Origin: Ramazzottius varieornatus
Lineage: Eukaryota; Tardigrada; Eutardigrada; Parachela; Ramazzottiidae
Assembly (NCBI GenBank): GCA_001949185.1
Contig: BDGG01000001.1
Span: forward strand, 5,381,530 to 5,445,529
DNA: 64,000 bases
Direction of reading: 5' to 3'
Shown: positions 25,501 through 35,264 of the stretch, piece after piece
How positions within the stretch are numbered: the stretch's first letter is position 1
Layout of the letters: the number at the start of each line of letters is the position of its first letter
Notes under the pieces: generated by a model
What the model was told of the DNA's origin: nothing
The model's database searches: none
The model's input: only the letters and a program-made list of their open reading frames with translations
Program-made: the position numbers and the translations under genes

Positions 25501-27311
25501 CATGGGCGATGGCTTCATGCCGTACGTCGAACCCGTGTTCAAGAGGTGCTTGGTCCTCATCGATAGAGCCATACAAGACCAGATAGTAAGAATGCAAGAT
25601 TGGAACACCCAAGAAGCAAACTTGCTTGATTTTTGAAAAAAATATGAGAAATAAAAAATTGATTTTTCTGCGCCTATTGACTATGGTTTTTTGCAGCTTT
25701 ATCAGACGTATCCCGAAGCGGTCGAAGTGCCCGAACATGATAATCTGATTGTGGCGCTGGATCTTCTGAGTGGACTGACGGAAGGGATAGGTAGTCGTAT
25801 CGAACCGCTGGTGATGAGCAGTAATCTGATGGTCAACATTGCTCACTGCATAAGGGTAAGTTATTCCTGGCTTGTTGCTTTATACTCACCTATCGATTTT
25901 CCTGTTTGAAGAACTAGGCTTCGATGATAATATCGTGGGTTTGCTTACAGAATCAAATACCGGAAGTACGCCAGAGTGCGTTCGCGCTGATTGGCGATCT
26001 GGCAAGAGCAGCCTTCAACGCGGAGAAGCCTTACTTGGGTAAGTCACTTAGGCTTGGCTGAATTTTTAGATTCACTGCATTGTTTTTTGTGGTTGGTATC
26101 TGGGTGGTGTTGACAGATGATTTTGTGGCACATATGGCGTTGAACATGGACCCGGAGCATTTGTCAGTGTGCAACAATGCCACATGGGCCTTGGGCGAAG
26201 TGGCGCTACGGCTGGGAGCAGAGACGACTAAGTACGTCCCTCACGTGGTTGAGCCTCTCATAGGTCTCATGAATCGACCTGGAACTCAGAAGACCCTTCT
26301 GGAAAATGCAGGTACGGGAAAAGTTTTTTGAGGAGTGGTTTGTGTGTTCTAAGGATGGACAATTCTTACGAAAGAGTGTGTAACATGATAATTTCGTGTA
26401 TTCGTACTGTCTGAAGAATCAACATCATACTTTTCTTCGTTTGGGTGCGGGATTGATTTGGGTGATTATATTTTGAATGTTTTATGATTTCAGCCATTAC
26501 CCTTGGTCGCCTTGGTTTGACCTGTCCCCAGCTTATGGCTGAACGTTTACCACAATTTATTAAACCATGGTAATTTCTCGTCTTCTACGTTCCTCACATT
26601 TGAGCCACAAATGAAGCTTCCACTAACTTTCCGTTGACTGGTAATTTTACTATTGTATTTCGTTGAAATACTCAGCCTTTTTGTTTTCGTTTATTCATAT
26701 AATTTCGAAACTTTCCTGTTAGTATTGAACCTTGGCTCTTTTAACCATCTTGTATGTATAGGTGTTATTCGTTACGGAATGTCCGAGACAACGAGGAGAA
26801 GGCCAGTGCATTCCGGTTGGTTTTCCCACATCTGGAACCTAAATAAACTCGACGAGATCGTTTTCCCAAGTGGCGCACGCTTCCCGCATGTATTGATGAG
26901 GACGTGCACCGCTTGGGAAACTAGTCTTGTCGAGTTTGTTAGCTTTACCCGTTTTCTTCGTCTTGTCTCATCTCATTAAGTTCCGTACGTTCATCCTGTT
27001 TTCCTTGCAGAGGTATTTGTGTGATAATTGGTAACCGGCAAAAACCGATGGATTCAGCGGACTTTATGGCCTTCTGTGATGCCGTGGCATCCTGGCAAAC
27101 TCCCGACCCTCAACTGAAGAGTATGTTCCAACAGGTATGTTTTTCAAACAACGCTTTCTAATTTATGAAAGAGCATATGCCTGATCCGGAACATGCGATG
27201 CAGCTTCTTCATGCCTATAAATCCATGGCGCCAGCGGACCAGTGGCCTCTTTTCATGCAGCAGTTTCCCCAACCCATTCGAGAACGACTGGAGAAGATCT
27301 ACGGAATGTGA
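22587..27311 (+). CDS. TNPO1: Transportin-1 (importin beta-2), nuclear import receptor
   Basis: HEAT-repeat karyopherin that carries M9/PY-NLS cargoes such as hnRNP proteins into the nucleus under Ran control. Sixteen exons, about 915 residues, close to the family's length (about 890). Exons: 22587-22694, 22873-22948, 23071-23250, 23319-23395, 23515-23742, 23810-24155, 24310-24612, 24678-24850, 25166-25585, 25697-25855, 25951-26038, 26117-26311, 26494-26569, 26762-26815, 27012-27135, 27173-27311. Identity to animal TNPO1 is plain along the whole length: [89 protein letters not shown]. The acidic H8 loop that releases cargo is present ([12 protein letters not shown], near 24410-24440). Introns near 24.9 and 26.85 kb hold fold-back repeats. 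The ATG at 22587 fits the family N-terminus. Confidence 0.96.
24896..25075. mobile_element. Two adjoining copies of the AAGTGGCGCAC fold-back family in a TNPO1 intron
   Basis: GATCGTTTTTCTTCAAGTGG with CGCCACTTGGGAAAAC, directly followed by CAAGATCGCTTTTCCAAGTG and GGTCACTTGTTAAACAGACT. These account for most of the intron between exons 24678-24850 and 25166-25585. Confidence 0.7.
26845..26942. mobile_element. AAGTGGCGCAC fold-back element in a TNPO1 intron, best-preserved copy
   Basis: AAACTCGACGAGATCGTTTT plus CCCAAGTGGCGCACG forms the left arm. CGTGCACCGCTTGGGAAACT plus AGTCTTGTCGAGTTT forms the right arm. About 35 pairs with few mismatches around a short loop. Confidence 0.8.
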
Positions 27312-27682
27312 ACGCTGACAGACCCTCGTATGGTGTACCTCCACTTGATATCCTTCTTTCATTCTCCGTACGCTTCTCGTTTAGAACGGAAGTGAATGTA
27401 TACTCTTTTCTCGCATACCTGGCTTTGCCATAGTAGAGACGTTTTAAGGCTTTAGTTATCGTGAAACTTTTCTGTGTTAGACTGAACTTTTCGTTTTCTT
27501 GCACCGTTTGGCACGGTTCGTTCGAGCTTGGCGTGATAATTATCATCCAGATGTTTTCAGTCATGGTTTTTCTTGTTGTCGAGACGAACACAAGCTAGAC
27601 GTTGTTTTTGTGATTCGAGAGTGATTTAGGTTGCGGTTTTCGAACTGTAAGGAATATGATCCAGCTTTCAGTTGTAATATTT

Positions 27683-27730
27683 GAAGCCTATGCCAACCAG
27701 CGCTCCACAACTTCTGTTAGGAGGTCACCT
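27683..27730 (+). promoter_or_regulatory. Shared upstream element of the protease array, P1 copy
   Basis: GAAGCCTATGCCAACCAG, then GGAGGTCACCT about 20 bases on. It ends some 170 bases before the P1 ATG. The same pair lies before all eight array members. Confidence 0.7.
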
Positions 27731-27895
27731 CTGCGCTGAAACTCAAAATACATCTGAAAGATGAAATCTTGGAATATAATGTAGTGAGATTGAATAATTC
27801 GTTGTATTTTTGTCCTATTCGAGCTGTACTATTTGATCGCGGTCCGTTGTACTCCAGAAGCTTGATTGTGAGCTTAGTTCTTCGGGAAAAAGCAG

Positions 27896-30761
27896 ATGCG
27901 GGAAGTTGGTCGTTGTTTCGAAATTGTGTTTGAGAAATTGTTGTTGACAGTCGTCTTTTGGGGTTCCACGCATGAAGCGGTCCATGCAGCTTGTCCCACC
28001 GTCATTGAGCTTCAAAATGTGGGTGACTCGAAGTCCATTACATCGACGTTGAGCGCAAATGAAGTAAAAAGATGGATCGTGAAGGGCAATGGTCATCCCA
28101 TCAACATCACTATTAGTCGGATGTCAATGGGTCCCTGGAATAACGACGTAATGAAAAACATCTTTTTTGCATGTTTTGACTCTCCGCTTCTGAGAGTGGT
28201 CGACAACAAATGTAAGTGATGTTAATGTCACACCAATCCAAGTTTGTATTGATATCTATGCATCAATTGCCTATCGTGACATCTTGCAGACCCGCTTTTT
28301 CCTCTGGTGACCGTTTGTGCCGATAAATTGTTCAGCGGGCCATCCTTCGGCGACTTTTTGGGAAGTAGACGTTTTATTTCATGCGTCGGTGCGTTGTACT
28401 TTGTTTCATAAACCTGACTCATCACTCTTTCCTTCACAGAACATCAGCCACATCGGAAACTCTATGTACAATACCACTTTCACAATGTATTTGACCGGTG
28501 AGTTTGTGTGAGTGGAACAGCTGAATTAGATTCCGACGAACTGTCTACCCGAAGTTGGTGGTGCTACCGTGCGTTAGAACCGCCGAATGTTGCAGCGGTG
28601 CAGTGCGGCCAGGATCACTATGTGTGTCCCTCTGATCGTAAGAAGTGCATCCCTTTGGACCAGATGTGTGATGGTCAGCAAGATTGTCCACAAGGAGAGG
28701 ATGAGATATGCACGGAAAAGTGCGGAAATGCCGGAGCAGCGAACAAAAAGGACAAATTTAGCAGTAAAATTGTTGGTGGCGTGGAGGTAAGCATTCATTC
28801 GGAAACCCAATCTGCTAGTACTGCACCAGCAGTGTGGATTCGATTTCCAGGCAGTTCCATACAGCTGGCCATGGCAGGTTTTCGTCTACGGAACGGACGG
28901 CGCATATTCGTATCAATGTGGTGGGAGCATTGTGAGTGAATAGCCTAAACCAAAGTCCGGTAATGTTGAACTGCGACTAAACTGATTCGGACTATACGCC
29001 TCGTACTGAGAAAGGTTTTCTTTGTGAGTGACAGATTGGGCCACAGTGGATTCTGACTGCCGCGCAGTGTTGTTGGACAACAAATTTCGAAGCCAAGCAA
29101 GTGTGAGTGTTCTTTTGGTTTTCGTATAGGACATACTCATAAGCGCGGACGATTAAGGTCTTCGCGCGTTTTTGTAGGCTATGGGCACCTAACCAGATGA
29201 AGGTCTACGTCGGAGGTCACACGAAAACCGAAAACACTCCCGTGGCCGTAGCAGAGGTCATTCCTCATCCGGACTTCATTCCTTTAAAGGGCTACAATAC
29301 TGATATTCCCGCACCCTATCGCGACTACTGCATGGTGAAACTGGCAGAGGTATAACCGTAAGACATACGGAGACAGTGTCTTAGTCCAACTGCGCAAAAA
29401 CTGAAGCAACTGCTAATTCATGCTGCAGCCACTGGTGTACAGCGATAAGGTTGGACCAATTTGCTTGGCGCAACTACCCAACCCACCTCCAAAAACATCG
29501 TGCTACATAACAGGTTGGGGACGTACAGTGCCAACTGATATGGGTTCCTTCAGTCCGAAGCTGATGGAAGCAGACGTCAGGCTCAAAACGGACGAAGAAT
29601 GCTCCGCGGCTGCTCGCGAGGAGGGAGTTTCATGGAACAGTTACATGAGCCCGGAAGCCATGTGCACGCTGTCGAATCCCAAGTCAATGTACGTAGCCAC
29701 GTCAGTTGGTGCAGCTGGATGTATTTCCGGGCCGTTGAGTGTTTCCTAGTCTAATCATGACCTTGTTTCAGATGCGGCGGTGACAGCGGAGGACCTCTGG
29801 TTTGTCGACTTCCTAAAACTGACCGCTTTCAATGGCAGCTTATTGGAGTGACTTCCTATGGGTCGTAAGTGTTTAATTTGTTGTTTGATTGCCGGCAGGA
29901 GCAGACTTTAGGCACTCGCGATGTCACCTGGTTGGTTGTCTTGCTGGTTATAGGGTATGTGGAAAAGATCCGGCTTTCTCTGTCCGGGTACGCCGTGGAC
30001 TACCTTTCATCGCCGACGTGCTGTACAAGGAGAAGTACGACGGCTGGAACTCAAACAGAACTATCAGGCGTTTCGATCCATCGGTGCAGTACGACATCGC
30101 GGATTACAAGGTCGACATTCCAGTTGGCACACGCGAGCGAGAGTACACGGTAGATAAACCCAGGACAAATGCCTCTTGGTACGCCGAGGATAGTTGTTTC
30201 CCCAGTGTGGCGACCACTCCAGCCATCAAAGTTCCTACAACAACTACCACCCCCAGCACCACGACTCGCCTTACCACTAATCTCCCCACCACCACCACTA
30301 CTACCACCACTACCAGTACCAGTACCTCTACTCCTAAACCAACTACTCCTAAGCCAACTACCCCTGTCGCCACTACCCGTGCTCCTACCACCACCACCCC
30401 TCCAACTACCACCCCACTTACCACTACAACCACTACCTCCACCACTACTCCCACAACCACCACCACCACCACCACCACTACTCCTACAACTACTACCACA
30501 ACTCCAACAACTACCACTCCTACACCAACCACGACTACCACTTCTGCTACTACCACCACAGTTACCGATGCTGCCGCAACTGAAGTTTTCACTGAGGAGG
30601 TTACGCCTGAGGAGGGAGATACACCAGAGAAAATGACTATCCCGGCAGCCACTCAGACAACTAAGGGATCTAGCGCGACCAGCAATGGCCACTACATCCA
30701 CCTACTCACATTGCCTGTCTCCGCGGCTCTCTCATATACTTTCTCAAGACGAAAATGCTAA
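27896..30761 (+). CDS. P1: CUB-like/LDLa/trypsin-fold protein with mucin tail, catalytic His lost
   Basis: First member of the array and of the shared ten-exon plan. Exons: 27896-28212, 28290-28362, 28440-28498, 28596-28786, 28851-28931, 29035-29100, 29178-29350, 29429-29689, 29772-29864, 29951-30761. Order: signal peptide; CUB-like domain (exons 1-3: CPTVIELQNVGDS, KRWIVKGNGHPINI, SPLLRVVDNK, PLFPLVTVC, FLNISHIGNS); LDLa module (CGQDHYVCPSD...CDGQQDCPQGEDEIC); activation site KIVGG; S1 domain; extension [16 protein letters not shown]; Thr-rich tract; weakly hydrophobic tail. The catalytic Asp (RDYCMVKL) and Ser (GDSGGP) are present, but the His motif reads TAAQCC, so the protein should be inactive as a protease. 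The donor after exon 2 is GG where most paralogues have GT, so normal splicing is doubtful. The protein is probably a pseudo-protease, or the gene a young pseudogene. Confidence 0.85.
30230..30560 (+). repeat. ACC/ACT-rich coding tract (Thr-rich mucin domain of P1)
   Basis: About 330 bases of degenerate ACN triplets, encoding long Thr runs with Pro and Ser. It would be densely O-glycosylated. Long frames in other phases, on both strands, are by-products of the repeat. Only P1 has a tract of this length; P2 has a short version. Confidence 0.9.
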
Positions 30762-31489
30762 GTGAGAATAGGCTCGGGTAATTTATTTCAGAGCTCTAGT
30801 TAACCCCGCGTGGAGATACGACATGTTACATGGGATTTTAGATGTGACGATGAACTTTCGTTGGAATGCGATTATGGGAATGAACAGATTAAACTGACGA
30901 ATTGAAAGCGAGCTGTTCCAGCGTTTAATGAGCTCAGACCACATCTATGATCGGTGTGTGTAGTACCGCTAACATGAGCACTGGGCGAAGCTTCTTGGTA
31001 AGGTGTGGCCAAATCGCGCAGTTTGGCGCTGAGAGGAAAAGTGTTTTTGTTGATTAATCAAGAATATAACAGTCATTTAACTCGAAGAAGACCTACTGAT
31101 TGGCTACAATGCAGCTACCTTTCCTCTTGGTACAGTTCATTTGACCACGCCTTACCAAAAAGCTTTGTGAAGCCGACATAAGTCAAGGAGATGGCCAGTC
31201 ACAACCTAATGGACCGATGACGAAAGACTCCGCACGGGGAGGAGGGATAACCGATCCAGCGTATTTTCCAATGCTTACGGATACGCGAAAGCGTGAAACA
31301 CGAAAACTTAATCGAGTCAGGGAGTTTTTTGCGTCCTCTAGGATGACTGTTCGTCCTGGCGAAACCGACACTACCGAATATTCTCAGCGATGTTGAATTA
31401 GCTTGACAGACCAAGCTTTCCGTGAAGGACAGCGACTCGAACAGCCGGCGGACATACCTTCCAGGCCACGTGCTCATGAACAGTCCGGA
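30762..31489. other. Spacer between P1 and P2
   Basis: No coding signal recognised. It ends at the shared upstream element of P2. Confidence 0.4.
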
Positions 31490-31528
31490 AATCTATGCCA
31501 ACAAGTGGAAGGTCGCTTGAAGGTCGTC
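31490..31528 (+). promoter_or_regulatory. Shared upstream element, P2 copy
   Basis: AATCTATGCCAACAAG, then GGAAGGTCGCTTGAAGGTCG: here the half site is doubled and its last base is changed. It ends about 200 bases before the P2 ATG. Confidence 0.65.
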
Positions 31529-31726
31529 CCTTCATCGACTGAAAATTAGTTTCGATAAAGTCAGCTCAGACACAAGAACAAGAAAAAGTGTAGTAACTGT
31601 GTATCTGGTAATAATCCTGTAATATCTTGCCATCTTTGAGCTGTAGTACTGTGACCTGCATCGCGGGAGCCACGAGGCCGTTTTTCTTCGTCTCTGAGCC
31701 TGGTTTGGCACCAACCGGAACGGCAG

Positions 31727-34646
31727 ATGTGGAGTGCTGGCGGTGGTTCAGAAACCTATTTTCGGAAAGTTGCGGCCAGTCTTGTCGTCTGGGCTTGTGC
31801 GCACATCATCGGTGTTCAAGCTTCGGATTGTCCCTCCTTAGTGGTGCTCGACAAACTTGGGGCTACAACAACCATCACAGCGTCACTGACGACCAACGAC
31901 ACAAAGAGATGGGTGGTAAAGAGCGACGGCCACCCAATCAAGATCTCCATCATTGCGCTAGACATGGGAAGTGTGCAATTTGATGCACCTAGCCAAACGC
32001 TCTCCGCGTGTCTGCCATCTCCCATCCTACGTGTTGTTGACAATAAGTGTGAGGATACCATGATCGTCGTACTCTGAAATCTATTTGACTGCTTCAACAC
32101 TAAATCCAGATAGAACGATCTGTCTGATTTGTAGACCCGCTGTTCCCACTAGTCACCACCTGTGGTAAATTTCCTCCGTTCGAGGTGACATCGTTCGGCG
32201 ATTTTTTGGTAAGTATGTCTCTCACCTTCCGTTGACCGCGCTACCATGTACAGTATGATCAACCACTCTGTACTGCTCGCAGAACATTACGCACACCGGG
32301 GATCAATACCTCGCCAGCACCTTCACCATGGATCTGACCGGTAGGTGTAGGCCGTAAGCTGCGGCCCACAGTGGCGGCTGCGTATACAAACTTCTGCCGT
32401 TGAATTTTCGCCTGCCTATGTTTAAATGATGGTGGAGGACAGGTCAAAGGCAGAAGTCCGTATACGCAGCCGCCACTGTCGGTCCGCAACTCAGTTTGGG
32501 ACAGCTGACTGTTACCGCCTTCCAACAAACAAATTTTGTAGTGGTCGAGTGCGGGCAGGACCACTTTAAATGCCCATCCGATCCGAGAAAGTGCATCCCA
32601 GTAGACAGGATGTGTGATGGCCAAAAAGACTGCCCAAACAACGAGGATGAGATATGCTCGGAACAATGCGGATATGCGGGTTCGGCGAACACGAAGGAGA
32701 TTTTTAAGAAGAAGATTGTTGGTGGTGTGGAGGTACGTCCAAAGACGCTCTAGAGCGCCTTGCGCAGGACTCCAGAGGGTGCAGTAGGTAAAAGATTTTT
32801 CTTTACAGGCCGCAAAACACAGCTGGCCATGGCAGGCTTACGTGGTCAACTACAATCTTCTCGCTGATAGATCATATACGTGTGGAGGAAGTGTTGTACG
32901 TATATCGACCAACTACACTGAAATTCGGGAGCGTTTATACCTATGTACTATCGAGAGTACCAGATTTCTGGGTTTCAGATCGGTTCGCAGTGGGTTTTAA
33001 CTGCCGCTCATTGCTGCTGGGGAAAAGATAACAACCATGTCGATGTGTAAGTACAGAGAATGCGGCGCCGTCGTTGGTACAAAATCTAGTGAAATGATGG
33101 AAATCCGTTGTCGAGCGTGAACTTAGTACCAACTTACCTCTTTCGCTTCACTGTCATGAGATTCAAATATGTCGTCACCGAAGCTGAATCCGCAGGCCTG
33201 CTGTCCCCGGTTATACTCCGCTGCGCCCGCAGCTATAATGCAGCTGCAGCCAGTCCGAACTATGGTTCTAACAATAAATGGTCCACGATGGCGCTCCATC
33301 CAGAGTTCTGTTACTCGTCTGTCTCATTCCGAATTTTTTTTATTGCAGACTTTGGAGACCCGATCAAATGACAGTTTATGCTGGAGGTCATACGAAAACC
33401 CAGAACGAACCTATAAAGGTTGAACAGATATTCCCGCACCCTAACTACACCGGTATCTATAACGAGGACTTGAAAGCAGTACGTGACGACTTCTGCATGA
33501 TAAAACTGGAAAAGGTAATCCTAAAAGAATACAGGGATGTATCGTTCAGCGTAGTAGAAGACCCAGATAACCGTTACATTTTGTCGTAGCCTCCGGTGCA
33601 TATGGAATCCATCCAGCCAATTTGCTTGCCGCAGCCGCCGGATCCGCCCGCAAAAACAGCATGTTACGCAACAGGTTGGGGACAAACGGTGCCTACTAAT
33701 CCAAAGAATGAGGAAAGGTCGAGCGAAAACTTGCTGGAAGTTGACCTTCGGATCAGATCTGACGACGAATGCTCAGCAGCTGCTTTCGAGTCGAATGACA
33801 CGAATCAGATGTTCATTAGCCCTGAGGCATTCTGCACTGTATCAAACCCGAAGTCAACGTACGTATGCTTGTTGTCCTGGGCGGCTAACTGTTCTCGCAT
33901 CCTGCAGCGTCGCTGTTGATACGCTGTGTCTTTTCAGGTGTTACGGTGACAGTGGAGGACCTCTGGCCTGCCGACTTCCTAAGCACAAGTTCTCCGAACA
34001 CTACCAATGGCAGCTTGTCGGAATAACTTCCTACGGATTGTGAGTGTCTATGTTTAGGTTGAAAGTAGCAATTAAATCCAAGAGATGTGACGTCACTAGG
34101 GCACTGTATCGTGTCGATAGGGCCTGCGGTCAAAATCCTGCGTTTTTCGCACGCATACGCCGTGGCTTACCGTTCATGGCTGATGTGTTGTGGAAAGAGC
34201 AGTACGCCGGTTGGTTCAAAAACAGAACGGTCCGCCGCTATGATCCCTCGGTGGATCGATACACACTCCAGGATTATGATATCAAAGTGACCGAGGGAGC
34301 GGTTGAGAGAGAGTACACCGGTGAGACGGCCAGAGCGAAAGCGCCATGGGACGTCCCTGACACCTGCGTTTTCAACTTCCCCAGTACGACATCGACAACG
34401 ACCACTACCACTACCACCAATGTCCAGCCTGCCGAGGCTACCAGCAAAAAAACTGCCAAACCCCGTAAAGTCACCGACCCTGCCAATCCGGAACCCGAGA
34501 ATGAAGAAGAACCTGAGGACGTAACTGTCGAGGTCACGGTAGCCGCTACCACCAAAAAGTCCGGCAGCAGTACCCACCTCGCTCACTTCGCTCCTGTGAT
34601 TCTCTGTGTTTCCTTCATAAGCTTGTTTACGACGTGCCACGGTTGA
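31727..34646 (+). CDS. P2: CUB-like/LDLa/trypsin-fold serine protease
   Basis: Exons, with the array's plan: 31727-32051, 32136-32210, 32282-32340, 32540-32732, 32809-32895, 32978-33047, 33350-33514, 33591-33859, 33938-34039, 34117-34646. Signal peptide (VVWACAHIIGVQA), CUB-like domain, LDLa (CGQDHFKCPSD), activation site KIVGG. The triad is complete: TAAHCC, DDFCMIKL, GDSGGP. Ser occupies the position equivalent to Asp189 of trypsin (PKSTCYGDSGG), so the S1 pocket is not trypsin-like. The C-terminal extension (WFKNRTVRRYDPSV) leads to a short Thr run, an acidic segment and a hydrophobic tail (FAPVILCVSFISLF) of GPI-signal type. A 130-base fold-back element sits in the intron before the LDLa exon. 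Confidence 0.9.
32358..32490. mobile_element. Fold-back (MITE-like) element in P2 intron 3
   Basis: The left arm, GCTGCGGCCCACAGTGGCGG and the following 20 bases, is repeated inverted at 32449-32490 (including GCCGCCACTGTCGGTCCGC). The spacer is about 50 bases. Paralogues lack it in the same intron. Confidence 0.75.
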
Positions 34647-35025
34647 CTGAAACATAGAAGCTCTTTTATTTTTCTTAAAAAGAATATAGCTTGGAACGTT
34701 TTTTATTATCCCATTTTACTCTTACTTTTTACAGTAGCTGTTCGTTAGCGTTCGTTCAGTTCCTTGATTCTGATGAGGATAGTATACAAATATAGTGGAA
34801 AGATTGATGTACTCCAACTGATCTTACGCACGGTTTTTTTTCGCGTCAGCTAATGAAGTCTGCAACAACAACAATAAACATCGGACGAGACTGCACACAT
34901 TGTTGAATCCGTTTATACCTTCTGGCAGGCTTGGTTTTGTTACTGATGCAAAATCTGGGAGCTGATTTTTGGAGCTTAATCTTCGGTCGTGCTTGGTCAT
35001 GCTTGTCGCAGAATGACATCAGCAT
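34647..35025. other. Spacer between P2 and P3
   Basis: Contains an AATAAA near 34872, which could serve P2 polyadenylation. No coding signal recognised. Confidence 0.35.
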
Positions 35026-35080
35026 CGAAACCTATGCCAACAGAGAGGATTAGTTTATAGTAGGCTCGAAGGTCACCTCT
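35026..35080 (+). promoter_or_regulatory. Shared upstream element, P3 copy
   Basis: GAAACCTATGCCAACAGAGA, then CTCGAAGGTCACCT about 23 bases later. It ends about 185 bases before the P3 ATG. Confidence 0.7.
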
Positions 35081-35264
35081 TTTCTCAAGTGGATCGTTCC
35101 AGAAAGCAAACTAACGAGCCCCGTGTTTATTTACTGCATTTTCGTCACATCTAACCGACGCTTCCTGTTATACTTTGCCCGATATTGCCCAACAGTATAT
35201 TCGTCAGTATATTTATCAGTATATTCATCAATATTTGTTGGAAACGTTATTTCGAATCAGGCTG

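Noticed and set aside
29889..29953. Upstream part of the frame ending at 30761 as a separate gene start
   Set aside because: It lies in intron 9 of P1; the ACAG/TATAG acceptor near 29950 starts the last exon.
30051..30701. Long Gly/Ser/Cys-rich and Val-rich frames on the minus strand, and a Pro/Leu-rich frame on the plus strand
   Set aside because: They are other-phase readings of the ACN repeat that encodes the Thr-rich part of P1.
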